DNA of 64,000 nt from Promineifilum sp. (GTDB taxonomy: Bacteria; Chloroflexota; Anaerolineae; Promineifilales; Promineifilaceae). A model generated the notes under the pieces. The model was not told the DNA's origin, searched no databases, and saw only the letters and a list, made by a program, of their open reading frames with translations. The stretch lies in NCBI GenBank assembly GCA_017983515.1, contig JAGOBF010000002.1, positions 1 to 64,000 of the forward strand, given 5' to 3'. Within the stretch, counting starts at the first letter, position 1; each line of letters starts with the position of its first letter. Positions 34,450 to 43,621 of the stretch are shown piece after piece. The position numbers and the translations under genes were made by a program.

Positions 34450-36871
34450 TTTTGATTTCAGCCAGTTCCCCGACTTTTCGGAACTTTTCCCCGCTCTGGA
34501 TAACGAGATTTTCGAACAACCGGTTACCGAGGACAAGGACGGGTTGATCGAATGTCCGTTCTTGCCCCTGCGTGATGTCGTCTTGTTTCCACAGATGGTC
34601 ATGCCGCTATTCGTCGGCCGCGAGCGCTCGCTGGCCGCCATCAACGCCGCCAATCAGAACCATGAAAATCTGATCGTGGCCGCCCAGCGCGATGACAAGG
34701 CGCATGATTCTGAAGAGGAGGGGATATTCGGTGTCGGCACGGAAACCAGTATCGGCCGTGTGTTGCGCATGCCGGACGAATCGACCAGTGTCCTGGCGCA
34801 AGGGCGGCGACGGGTGGAGATCCTCGAATTTACCCAACTGACGCCCTACCTTCGCGCCCGCGCACGGGTCATCATCGACGTCGAAGAGTGGCAGCCCAAC
34901 ACCGAGGCCCTCATGCGCGCCGTGCTGGCGTTGTTCGAAAAGGTGGTGGGGCTGAATCATAATCTGCCCGAAGACGCCTATACCTATGCATTAAACCTCG
35001 ACGAACCGGGCTGGCTGGCCGACTTTGTCGCCTCATCGTTGCCGGTCCCGGTGGCGACGCGCCAGCAAATCCTGGAGATCTTCGACCCGCACATGCGCTT
35101 GCAGTCGATCAGCTTGTTGTTGGCCAAAGAACTGGACGTTCTGGAGTTGGAAGATGACATCCAGAACCAGGTGCAACAGGAGGTCGACCGCTCCCACCGC
35201 GAGCACTTCCTCAGGGAGCAAATGCGCATCATTCAGAGCGAGCTGGGCGAGCTGGACGTATTCGGCCAGGAGTTGAACGAACTGCGCGAGGCGGTGGAAA
35301 AGAAGGATCTGCCGGATGGCGTGCGCGCGAAGATGGAGAAAGAGCTGTCGCGCCTGGGCGCTATGCCGCCTATGTCGCCGGAGATTGGCATCATTCGCAG
35401 CTATATTGACTGGATTCTGGATTTGCCCTGGGTCGAAGAGTCGCTCGATAACCTGGACGTGAAGAACGCGGCCGAGGTGCTGGATGCCGACCATTACGGG
35501 CTGGATCGAGTCAAGGATCGCATCCTGGAATACATCGCCGTCCGTCGCATTGCGCCCGACACCATGCGTAGTCCGATATTGTGTTTTGTGGGGCCGCCGG
35601 GCACGGGCAAGACATCGCTCGGCCGATCCATTTCGCGGGCGTTGGGACGCGAGTTCGTGCGCATCAGCCTGGGTGGCGTGCGCGACGAGGCCGAAATTCG
35701 CGGCCACCGGCGGACTTACATCGGCGCCATGCCCGGCCGCATCATTCAGGCCATGCGCCGTGTCGGCACGCGCAACCCCCTCTTCATGCTGGATGAAGTC
35801 GACAAGCTGGGCGCGGATTTTCGTGGCGACCCATCGGCCGCCTTGCTGGAGGTGCTGGATCCGGAGCAGAACTACTCCTTTGTCGATCATTACCTGGGTC
35901 TCGAATACGATTTGTCGCGCGTCCTCTTCGTCACCACGGCCAATTATCTGGACGCCATTCCCCATGCCCTTCAGGATCGCATGGAAGTCATCGATTTCTC
36001 TAGCTATCTGGAAGAAGAGAAACTGGGCATTCTTCATCAGTTCCTCGTTCCCCGGCAACTCGAGCAGCATGGACTGGCGAATAAGAACATCCACTTTACG
36101 GAAGAGGGGCTGACGACGCTCGTACGCGAATACACGCGCGAGGCGGGGGTTCGCAACCTGGAGCGGGAAGTGGCCAACGTCGCTCGCAAGATCGCCCGCC
36201 AGGTGGCCGAGCGAAAACGATTCCCGCGGCAGATCACGCCCGACAAGGTACGCGAACTGCTTGGCCCCCCGCGCTTTGCTGACGACATCCGGCCCGACCG
36301 GGACGAGGTTGGCGTAGCTATCGGCGCCGCCTGGACGGCGGCGGGCGGCGAAATGATGATCATCGAAGTCAACCTGATGCCGGGCAAGGGCAATCTGACC
36401 CTGACGGGTCAGTTGGGCGAGGTGATGCGCGAGAGTGCCCAGGCGGCGCTGACCTATACCCGCAGCCAGGTCGATGTGTTGGGCATTCCGCCAGAACGCT
36501 TCGAGCATCAGGATATCCATATCCATATGCCGGAGGGGGCGGTGCCCAAGGATGGGCCTTCGGCCGGGGCGACTCTGGCGACCGCGCTGATATCGGCATT
36601 TACGGAACGGCCGATCCGCCATGACGTAGCCATGACCGGCGAAATTACCCTGCGCGGCCGGGTGTTGCCCGTCGGCGGCGTGCGCGAGAAGGCGCTGGCC
36701 GCGCGGCGGGCCGGCATCGGCACGTTCATCCTGCCGCGCAAGAACGAGCGTGACTTGCTCGACATCCCCAAACATCTGCGTCAGGACGTTAAGTTCATCC
36801 TGGTCGACCGCATAGAAGAAGTGCTGGAGGCGGCTCTGAGACCGCCGCCCGACCGGCAAGAGGAATTCTAG
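34442..36871 (+). CDS. lon: ATP-dependent protease Lon
   Basis: 809 residues. N-terminal substrate domain from FLPLRDVVLFPQMV, Walker A GPPGTGKTS near residue 383, and the protease domain with catalytic S707 (PKDGPSAG) and K750, 43 apart as in E. coli Lon. Degrades misfolded and regulatory proteins. A TACAAT box lies 12 bases before the ATG inside folC, so lon may have its own near-leaderless message. Confidence 0.97.
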   Translation: MDDFDFSQFPDFSELFPALDNEIFEQPVTEDKDGLIECPFLPLRDVVLFPQMVMPLFVGRERSLAAINAANQNHENLIVAAQRDDKAHDSEEEGIFGVGTETSIGRVLRMPDESTSVLAQGRRRVEILEFTQLTPYLRARARVIIDVEEWQPNTEALMRAVLALFEKVVGLNHNLPEDAYTYALNLDEPGWLADFVASSLPVPVATRQQILEIFDPHMRLQSISLLLAKELDVLELEDDIQNQVQQEVDRSHREHFLREQMRIIQSELGELDVFGQELNELREAVEKKDLPDGVRAKMEKELSRLGAMPPMSPEIGIIRSYIDWILDLPWVEESLDNLDVKNAAEVLDADHYGLDRVKDRILEYIAVRRIAPDTMRSPILCFVGPPGTGKTSLGRSISRALGREFVRISLGGVRDEAEIRGHRRTYIGAMPGRIIQAMRRVGTRNPLFMLDEVDKLGADFRGDPSAALLEVLDPEQNYSFVDHYLGLEYDLSRVLFVTTANYLDAIPHALQDRMEVIDFSSYLEEEKLGILHQFLVPRQLEQHGLANKNIHFTEEGLTTLVREYTREAGVRNLEREVANVARKIARQVAERKRFPRQITPDKVRELLGPPRFADDIRPDRDEVGVAIGAAWTAAGGEMMIIEVNLMPGKGNLTLTGQLGEVMRESAQAALTYTRSQVDVLGIPPERFEHQDIHIHMPEGAVPKDGPSAGATLATALISAFTERPIRHDVAMTGEITLRGRVLPVGGVREKALAARRAGIGTFILPRKNERDLLDIPKHLRQDVKFILVDRIEEVLEAALRPPPDRQEEF

Positions 36872-37743
36872 TGCAACCAATCGCGACTTTCTCCATCGTG
36901 GCCTATGATCCGCAAAATCGGGAGTGGGGCGTGGCCGTGCAGTCGAAGTTCCTGGCGTGCGCGGCCGTCGTGTCCTGGGCGCGGGCCGATGCCGGAGCGG
37001 TCGCTACCCAGTCATTTGCCAATGTGGCCTATGGACGAGACGGCCTCGATTTGATGGAGAGTGGCAGCAGCGCGGCCGAAGCCATCGATACGCTGACCGC
37101 CGCCGACGAACTGCGCGCCCAGCGTCAGGTCGGTATGGTGGACAAACAGGGCCGCGCGGCGTCCTACACCGGCGATGGCTGCTACGCGTGGGCCGGCCAC
37201 ATCGTGGGCGAGGGCTTCGCTTGTCAGGGTAATATCCTCGTTCCCGGCACGGTCGAGGCAATGGCCACGGCCTTCGAGATAGCGCGGCGCGGGCCGGGCG
37301 AGTTGGCCGACTGGCTGGTGGGCGCGCTGGCCGCCGGACAGGCCGCGGGCGGCGACAGTCGCGGGCGACAGGCGGCCGGTGTGTTGGTGGTGCGTCACAA
37401 CGGCGGCTATGGCGGCAACAACGACCGCTATCTCGACCTGCGCGTCGATGACCATCCCGAACCCATCGACAAGCTGACCGAACTGGTGACTATGCATCAT
37501 CTCCTTTTCGGCCAGGTTGATCCGACCCAGCTCATCCCCTTGTCGGGCGTTGCCGGCGATTTGCAGGCGATCCTGCGTCGCACAGGCCACTATAGCGGCC
37601 CGGCCACCGGGATTTTCGACGAGACGACGCGAACCGCGCTGCGGGCTCTGGTCGGCGCCGAAAACTTGGAGGAGCGTTGGGATGGGACGGGCGATACCAT
37701 CGACCGCGTCGTCGTGGATTACTTGATAAATCGATTCGGATGA
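36871..37743 (+). CDS. DUF1028 protein with peptidoglycan-binding-like tail
   Basis: 290 residues from GTG 36871, which overlaps the last base of the lon stop. Residues 1-205 are DUF1028: ATFSIVAYDPQNREWGVAVQSKF, then GAVATQSFAN and GHIVGEGFACQGNILV. Residues about 225-290 (GDLQAILRRTGHYSGPATGIFDETTRTAL) look like a peptidoglycan-binding helix bundle. DUF1028 proteins resemble Ntn hydrolases, but no reaction is established. Confidence 0.85.
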   Translation: MQPIATFSIVAYDPQNREWGVAVQSKFLACAAVVSWARADAGAVATQSFANVAYGRDGLDLMESGSSAAEAIDTLTAADELRAQRQVGMVDKQGRAASYTGDGCYAWAGHIVGEGFACQGNILVPGTVEAMATAFEIARRGPGELADWLVGALAAGQAAGGDSRGRQAAGVLVVRHNGGYGGNNDRYLDLRVDDHPEPIDKLTELVTMHHLLFGQVDPTQLIPLSGVAGDLQAILRRTGHYSGPATGIFDETTRTALRALVGAENLEERWDGTGDTIDRVVVDYLINRFG

Positions 37744-37859
37744 TGGGGAAAATTTACATCGGACTTATACGGACAGAGCGGATTTCACGGATTTATGATT
37801 TCTATCTGCTAAACCCGTGTCCTGTCCGCGTTTAACTCGTCCCAACGACGGAAGCACTC

Positions 37860-38276
37860 ATGGCTGAGGGAAAATCGCGGGCCTTGCTAATCGAGCGGCC
37901 GATCGTCGTGCGCACCTACGATATCGATTTCGCCAATATTGTCCACAATATCGTTTACCTGCGCTGGCTCGAAGATTTGCGCTCGGAAATCCTGGCCGAC
38001 GTTCTGCCCATCGAGGAGATTTTGTTAACGGGGATTAGCCCCATCCTCACCCGGACGGAGATCGACTACCGGCTGCCGGTGCGCATTGGCGATGCTGTGA
38101 CCGGGCGTATGTGGGTAGCCGACCTGTCGCGCACCCGCTGGACGCTGGCATCGGAAATTCTAGTCGATGATCAGGTGTGCACGACCGCGCGCCAGAGCGG
38201 CTACTTCGCCGATCTGAAGACGCTGAAGCCGGTACGCGTGCCGCAGCAGCTTCGAGAGCAGTGGCAGCAACAATAA
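37860..38276 (+). CDS. Hotdog-fold acyl-CoA thioesterase
   Basis: 138 residues. The stretch RTYDIDFANIVHNIVYLRWLEDLR at residues 18-41 is the 4-hydroxybenzoyl-CoA thioesterase/YbgC active-site region with its Asp (D21 or D23). Likely hydrolyses an acyl-CoA; substrate unknown. The 116 bases before it contain the inverted repeat CGGACAG 37770-37776 / CTGTCCG 37822-37828. Confidence 0.82.
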   Translation: MAEGKSRALLIERPIVVRTYDIDFANIVHNIVYLRWLEDLRSEILADVLPIEEILLTGISPILTRTEIDYRLPVRIGDAVTGRMWVADLSRTRWTLASEILVDDQVCTTARQSGYFADLKTLKPVRVPQQLREQWQQQ

Positions 38277-38279
38277 AGT

Positions 38280-39575
38280 CTAGCGCCAGTTTTCGATGTC
38301 GGCTTTGATCGTGCTCACGAAGTTATCGGCCGACGCGCCGTCCAATATGCGGTGATCGAACGTGAAGCTGACGAACGCCAGCGGCCGGATGGCGATGGCA
38401 TCATCGATGACCTTCACCCGCTTCTCGATGGCCCCTACACCCAGAATGCCGCATTGTGGCTGATTGATGATCGGCGTGGCGAAGAGGCTGCCTGTCGTGC
38501 CGTGGTTGGTGATCGAGAATGTGCCGCCCTTGACGTCGTCGGGCTTGAGTTGCTTGTTGCGCGCCCGGTCGGCCAGGTCGTTGATCGTTCGCGCCAGCCC
38601 CAGCAGGTTTAGTCCGTCGGCGTTTTTGATCACTGGCACAATGAGCCCGTCGTCGATGGCCGTCGCCATGCCAATGTTGATCTCGCGCTTCAGCAGGATA
38701 CCGTCGTCCGACCAGCTGCTGTTGACCATCGGGTGGGCCTTGAGCGCCCGAATGGTGGCGGCGACGATGTAGGCGGTGAAGGTCAGGCGCACGCCGTCGC
38801 GGCCGAAACTCTCCTTGTTCGCTCGGCGATGGGCGGCCACGGCCGAAAAGTCTATCTCGAACACAGTGGTGACGTGGGGGCTGGTCTGCTTGCTGCGCAC
38901 CATGTGTTCGGCGATCGAGCGGCGAATGCTGGTCAGAGGTATTAGCTCGGCCTGCCCGTCAGCGACCGGGAGGGCGACCGGTCTGGCGGGCGAGGCCGGC
39001 GGTGTCATAGGCGCAGGCTTTGTCTCTTTCCTGGTCTCCGTTGTCGGCGCGGTAGACGAAGATTCGGCCGCGGCCGCCTTGCCTTCCTCGATAAATCCCA
39101 ACACGTCTTCTTTCGTAATCCGTCCATCGCGGCCGGTGCCGGTCACGCGGCCGAGATCGACGCCGTGCTCGGCGGCGACGCGACCGACAACCGGGCTGAT
39201 GCGGCCGGTGTAGACCCCCGACTTTTCGGTGGGCGCGGCAACAGAGGGTGGTGTAGGAACGGCAGTCACCGCCGGCGGTTCAGAGATGGGCTTCTCGGTT
39301 GCCGACGGGTGGTCGCCGTTTCCGGAAACCGACTCTCCCGGCTCTCCGATGTAAGCCAGGACTGTGCCGACGGGCACGGTTTCGCCCTCATTGACGCATA
39401 GCTTAAGAATGACCCCCGCCGATTCGCTGGTCGTCTCGGTTGTCACCTTGTCCGTTTCGACTTCGGCAATGGGGGCGAACTGCTCGATGCGGTCGCCCTC
39501 TTTGACGAGCCAGCGAGACAGCGTTCCTTCGATGACGCCTTCCCCCATTTCCGGTAACGTTATCCTGGATGCCAT
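38280..39575 (-). CDS. 2-oxoacid dehydrogenase E2 (dihydrolipoamide acyltransferase)
   Basis: 431 residues. Lipoyl domain with K43 in ETDKVTTE; Pro/Ala-rich linker; E3-binding domain about 120-165 (SPVVGRVAAEHGVDLGRVTGTGRDGRITKEDV); C-terminal catalytic domain with H408 and D412 in DHRILDG. It transfers the acyl group to CoA. Lies 19 bases after the E1 gene and shares its operon. Pyruvate, branched-chain and 2-oxoglutarate types cannot be separated by eye. Confidence 0.9.
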   Translation of the reverse strand: MASRITLPEMGEGVIEGTLSRWLVKEGDRIEQFAPIAEVETDKVTTETTSESAGVILKLCVNEGETVPVGTVLAYIGEPGESVSGNGDHPSATEKPISEPPAVTAVPTPPSVAAPTEKSGVYTGRISPVVGRVAAEHGVDLGRVTGTGRDGRITKEDVLGFIEEGKAAAAESSSTAPTTETRKETKPAPMTPPASPARPVALPVADGQAELIPLTSIRRSIAEHMVRSKQTSPHVTTVFEIDFSAVAAHRRANKESFGRDGVRLTFTAYIVAATIRALKAHPMVNSSWSDDGILLKREINIGMATAIDDGLIVPVIKNADGLNLLGLARTINDLADRARNKQLKPDDVKGGTFSITNHGTTGSLFATPIINQPQCGILGVGAIEKRVKVIDDAIAIRPLAFVSFTFDHRILDGASADNFVSTIKADIENWR

Positions 39576-39594
39576 ACTGAATTCCCCCTTCTGG

Positions 39595-42033
39595 TTATTG
39601 GAAGCGCGGATAACGGGCTGGATTGACCTCGTTCATCATATCGTAGATCACCGCCAGAACATCTTCGGCGTTGGGTTTGGAGAAGTAGGCTCCATCGGAG
39701 CCGTAGGCCGGGCGATGGGGCTTGGAGGTGATGGTGCGCGGCTCGGAGTCGAGCCAATGGAAGCCACCCTGTTTCTCGATCACTTCCTGCAGCATGTAGG
39801 CCGTGGCTCCGCCGGGCACGTCCTCATCCAGGAAGAGGATGCGACTGGTTTTCTTGAGCGACTCGAGGATGATGCTATAGCGATCAAAAGGCAGCAGGGT
39901 TTGCACGTCGACTACTTCGGCATCGATACCCACGGTCTCCAGCATTTCGGCCGCTTCCAGCGCGATGCGACAGGCCGCGCCGTAGGTGACGATAGAGACG
40001 TCCGTACCTTCACGCAAAATCTCCGGCACGCCAAGAGGCACGGTGATGTCGCCGATGTTGGTGGGCAGGCGCTCTCGCAGCCGGTAGCCGTTCAACACTT
40101 CGATCACTACACCCGGCTCGTCGCCCAACATCAAGGTGTTGTAGAAGCCGGCCGCTTGGGTCATGTCGCGCGGGACGCACACGTGTATGCCCCGCAACAG
40201 ATTGACCACTGCGCCCATGGGCGATCCCGCGTGCCAAATGCCTTCCAGCCGGTGGCCGCGCGTGCTGATGATAACCGGTGCTTTCTGCCCGCCGCGCGTA
40301 CGCCAGTGGAGGGATGCCAGGTCGTCGGAGAGAATTTGCAATGCATATAGCAGATAGTCAAGGTATTGAATTTCGGCGATCGGCCGCAGACCACGCAAGG
40401 CCAAACCGATGGCCTGCCCGACGATGGTCGCCTCGCGAATGCCGGTGTCAGCGACGCGCAGTTCGCCGTATTTGGCTTGCAGACCGGCCCACGTCTGGTT
40501 GACACCACCCAGCAAGCCGACGTCTTCGCCGAAGGCTATTACGCGCCGATCGCGGGCGAGCAGCGCGTCGAAAGCCGCGTTGAGGATTTGCGATCCGGGT
40601 ACGTTGGGAGAGTCCGGGCTATAGGTAGGGGCGACGGCCGTGACGTTCAAGGCCGAATCGGCTGATTGACTATAGAGGTGGGATCCGTACCTTTCCTCGT
40701 TGAGCGTCGATTCTTCTTTTCGCCATTCGAGCAGTTCGGCGATGGGCGACCCCGGCTCGCGCGGTTCTTGGCGAGTCAGCAAGATCACTTCGCTTATGGC
40801 GGTTAAGATGTCGCGCCGCATGAGGGCATCCTTGGCCAGCAAGCGCCGGCGGATCGCCTGAATCCGGTCCCCCTGGGGGGAAGAGCCGGCGATGCGCTCG
40901 AAGATCGCCACGACGTTCTGACGTTCATCGTAGATGGGCCGCGTGAAAGCGCTCCAGGCCTTGGAGCGCATATTCTCGACGAACTTTTCGGCGTTGCGCT
41001 CCAGATTGTCCAGTTCACCCGGCGGCGCAATTCGTTGCTCGATGATCCATTGGCGCATCTGGTGCAAGCAATCGTACTCTCGCTCCCAGGCCAGTCGCTC
41101 GGGGGTTTTATAGCGCTCGTGACTGCCCGAAGTCGAGTGGCCCAACGGTTGGGTCATTTCCGTGACATGGATGATGATCGGCACGTGGGAGGTGCGGGCC
41201 AGGTCGGCCGCGCGCGTATAGGTCTCCAACAACGCCGGGTAATCCCAGCCTTTCACGGTATAAATTTCATATCCGCCGTTGCGGCCTGCTTGGCGTTGGA
41301 AACCAGCCAGCAGTTCAGACAAGTTCCCCTTGGTGATCTGATATTCGTTGGGGACCGAGATGCCGTACTCATCGTCCCAAATCGAGATGATGACCGGCGC
41401 TTGCAGGATGCCGATGGCGTTGACTGCTTCCCAGAAAACTCCTTCGGCCGTCGAAGCATTGCCGATAGTTCCGAAGGCGATCTCATTGCCGTTGCGCGAA
41501 AACTGGGTCAGATCGTGCAGGCTCTCCAGCTCGCGATAGAGGCGGGAGGCATAGCCCAGCCCTACCAGACGAGGCATCTGAGCCGCCGTGGGCGACAGAT
41601 CGGCTGAAGAATTGTGGGCTTGCGTCTGCTCGCGCCATGTGCCGTCTTCGTTGAGCAGCCGGGTGGCGAAGTGGGCATTCATTTGCCGCCCGGCCGAATT
41701 CGGGTCGGCCGATACGTCGGTATGAGCATAGAGTTGGGCAAAGAATTGCTGTATCGTCGTCGCACCGATGGCGAACATGAAGGTCTGATCGCGATAATAA
41801 CCGGCGCGAAAATCGCCGAGTTGGAACGCTTTAGCCATGGCGATCTGGGCAATCTCTTTGCCGTCGCCGAAGATGCCGAATTTGGCCCGTCCATTGAGCA
41901 CCTCGCGGCGTCCAATCAGGCTGGCTTGCCTACTCTGCAGGGCCAGCGTGTAATCGCGTAATACCTCGGCCGTGCTCATATACAGTTGGGAAGGCTTGGA
42001 AGTCTTTTGTTTGGTCTCTTTTGTCTCGAGCAT
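39595..42033 (-). CDS. 2-oxoacid dehydrogenase E1, fused alpha and beta subunits
   Basis: 812 residues. Residues 1-430 are E1 alpha (TPP segment GNASTAEGVFWEAVNAIG with WDDEYGIS), and about 470-812 are E1 beta (GSQILNAAFDALLARD, FGEDVGLLGGVNQTWAGL). The usual GDG of the TPP motif reads GNA here; the same change occurs in other fused E1 proteins I know of, so it need not mean loss of function. Works with the E2 downstream. No E3 gene is in the window. Confidence 0.88.
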   Translation of the reverse strand: MLETKETKQKTSKPSQLYMSTAEVLRDYTLALQSRQASLIGRREVLNGRAKFGIFGDGKEIAQIAMAKAFQLGDFRAGYYRDQTFMFAIGATTIQQFFAQLYAHTDVSADPNSAGRQMNAHFATRLLNEDGTWREQTQAHNSSADLSPTAAQMPRLVGLGYASRLYRELESLHDLTQFSRNGNEIAFGTIGNASTAEGVFWEAVNAIGILQAPVIISIWDDEYGISVPNEYQITKGNLSELLAGFQRQAGRNGGYEIYTVKGWDYPALLETYTRAADLARTSHVPIIIHVTEMTQPLGHSTSGSHERYKTPERLAWEREYDCLHQMRQWIIEQRIAPPGELDNLERNAEKFVENMRSKAWSAFTRPIYDERQNVVAIFERIAGSSPQGDRIQAIRRRLLAKDALMRRDILTAISEVILLTRQEPREPGSPIAELLEWRKEESTLNEERYGSHLYSQSADSALNVTAVAPTYSPDSPNVPGSQILNAAFDALLARDRRVIAFGEDVGLLGGVNQTWAGLQAKYGELRVADTGIREATIVGQAIGLALRGLRPIAEIQYLDYLLYALQILSDDLASLHWRTRGGQKAPVIISTRGHRLEGIWHAGSPMGAVVNLLRGIHVCVPRDMTQAAGFYNTLMLGDEPGVVIEVLNGYRLRERLPTNIGDITVPLGVPEILREGTDVSIVTYGAACRIALEAAEMLETVGIDAEVVDVQTLLPFDRYSIILESLKKTSRILFLDEDVPGGATAYMLQEVIEKQGGFHWLDSEPRTITSKPHRPAYGSDGAYFSKPNAEDVLAVIYDMMNEVNPARYPRFQ

Positions 42034-42284
42034 ATCTTATTTAGAGTGCCGGCCGACAGGCTGTTGGATTCAGCCAGAGTCCCCGTTAGCCTTCGGTCCG
42101 GTCGTTTGTGCAACGCTATTGATCAGATGCGTTGCCGTCCTGCGATTCAGTTTTACCATCGGAATGGCGCAATCAGAGTGGGTCATTACCTACCCGGCCA
42201 ACTCTTCACGAGCGTCCCGGATCTTATTTCCATGATAGCACAAAAACGCGTGGCAGGAATATACCTTATGTGTACCTAATCGTT

Positions 42285-42941
42285 TTACGGAAGGGGGGAT
42301 ACACTGAGATTGTCGAAGAACACGCGCACACCGCCGCCACCTAGCGTTTGCACCAACAATCCGACGTCACCGCTTTTAAAGGTGTTATCCGTGACCCGGC
42401 CGACTTCCTGATCGTTGACGAAGAAAATCATGTTGCCGGCTTCGGCCTGAACGCGAAGCTTGTTGGTCACGTTGAGACCGGGGACGACCGCCGACGATTC
42501 AAACCAGTGGTCGCCGATGATGGGGACTTCTTCGGCCCCGTCCTGATAGCGGCCTATCCAGACGTAGCCGTCGGCCGAGACCTTGAACAAGTAAAAGTCA
42601 CCTTTATCGGCATCGGCGCGAAATAGTAGGCCGTAGCCGTTATCGAGCGGGCCTTCGACTGGGGTGGCCTCCAGTTCATAAACGCCGTCGCCAAAGGTTT
42701 TTCCGGCCGAAGCCCAGCGGCTGACATCATTCTCCAGCACTTTGAAGTCATAGACGCCATCGACGACGCCGCCGATCGAATAGGCATCTTCACCGCTGCT
42801 CCAGTTGCCGGGGTTATCGAATGATTCGTTAAACGGCAGATTACTCGTGTTACCGTTTTGACAACCGGCCAGCGTCATGAAGCCGATAATAAGAAAGAAT
42901 AGCACGAAGAGGGATAGAATTCGGTTACGTTTCTGGATCAT
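42285..42941 (-). CDS. Lipoprotein with LamG/DUF1080-like domain
   Basis: 218 residues with a lipoprotein signal ending LAGC (C27). The body (FDNPGNWSSGEDAYSIGGVVDGVYDFKV to GVRVFFDNLSVSPLP) resembles the beta-sandwich of DUF1080 or LamG-like domains, which often bind sugars. Export to the cell surface is likely. Divergent to tRNA-Val. Confidence 0.75.
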   Translation of the reverse strand: MIQKRNRILSLFVLFFLIIGFMTLAGCQNGNTSNLPFNESFDNPGNWSSGEDAYSIGGVVDGVYDFKVLENDVSRWASAGKTFGDGVYELEATPVEGPLDNGYGLLFRADADKGDFYLFKVSADGYVWIGRYQDGAEEVPIIGDHWFESSAVVPGLNVTNKLRVQAEAGNMIFFVNDQEVGRVTDNTFKSGDVGLLVQTLGGGGVRVFFDNLSVSPLP

Positions 42942-42995
42942 TTTGACTCGCTTTGCTTGGCGAACGTTATGTTTCTGCTATACTTATTTTTGCTT

Positions 42996-43069
<74 letters not shown>

Positions 43070-43194
43070 CTCCAAGCATTATACCCTAGGTTGTGTCTTG
43101 TCAGGTTGATAAAGTGCATTGCCAATAATGTGTTAGTGAGTGTCCGGTAGAATTGGCCTGCGCCTGGTCGGGAAAACGAATACTTTTCATGAAT

Positions 43195-43215
43195 GGCTCG
43201 GTTTGTCGCCGAGCC
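43195..43215 (+). terminator. Hairpin downstream of tRNA-Val
   Basis: GGCTCGG (43195-43201) pairs with CCGAGCC (43209-43215), then GTTTCGTTT. It is convergent with the PII-like gene ending at 43230 and may stop the tRNA transcript. The T-run is weak. Confidence 0.45.
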
Positions 43216-43229
43216 GTTTCGTTTAGCCG

Positions 43230-43595
43230 TCATTCCACTTGCCCTTTGCGCGGTACGCCGGCTACGTGGGAGATAGGGACGGCAAACATGATGCCGGTGT
43301 GGGGGGTGGACAATGGCCCGAGCAATGACTCGGTGACATCGATCAACCGCTGCACCATTGCTTCCCCTTGCACGATCGAAAAGATGGTGCGGTGATGTTC
43401 CTCACGGCTGTGGAAGAACGAGCGAATGCTCGGCATGAGTGGTATGTCATCACGGTAGCCTTCCTTGAGGCGTATGCGGGCCAGACCAGTGCTTTCCAGT
43501 ATTGTGATGCCCCCCACGCCCGTATTTTCCCAGGCGTCGAAGACCTCCAGTTCGCGAGCGATGTCGTCCAGTATCAGCGTGACTAGGTAATACAT
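43230..43595 (-). CDS. PII-like signalling protein
   Basis: 121 residues from ATG 43595, behind GGGAAGG; a TTG start at 43625 is less likely. The start MYYLVTLILDDIARELEVFDAWENTGVGGITILE and the late FSIVQGEAMVQRLIDVTESLLGPL follow the ferredoxin-like PII/CutA fold. The typical uridylylation Tyr loop is not evident. It lies 26 bases after the CPA2 antiporter gene, suggesting it regulates the antiporter in response to a small ligand. Confidence 0.7.
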   Translation of the reverse strand: MYYLVTLILDDIARELEVFDAWENTGVGGITILESTGLARIRLKEGYRDDIPLMPSIRSFFHSREEHHRTIFSIVQGEAMVQRLIDVTESLLGPLSTPHTGIMFAVPISHVAGVPRKGQVE

Positions 43596-43621
43596 TGAAA
43601 GCACCTTCCCGTATTTTAAGA

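Noticed and set aside
35033..36880. 615-codon minus-strand open frame over lon
   Set aside because: It is opposite a complete, well-conserved lon; GC-rich codon use leaves antisense frames open.
37744..37859. Repetitive-looking CGGA/TTCACGGATT segment as a mobile or CRISPR repeat
   Set aside because: Only one loose inverted repeat is present, with no regular spacing and no other copy seen in the window.
41370..41480. Altered TPP motif (GNA instead of GDG) in E1 as a sign of inactivation
   Set aside because: Other fused alpha/beta E1 proteins share this form and the rest of the enzyme is intact.
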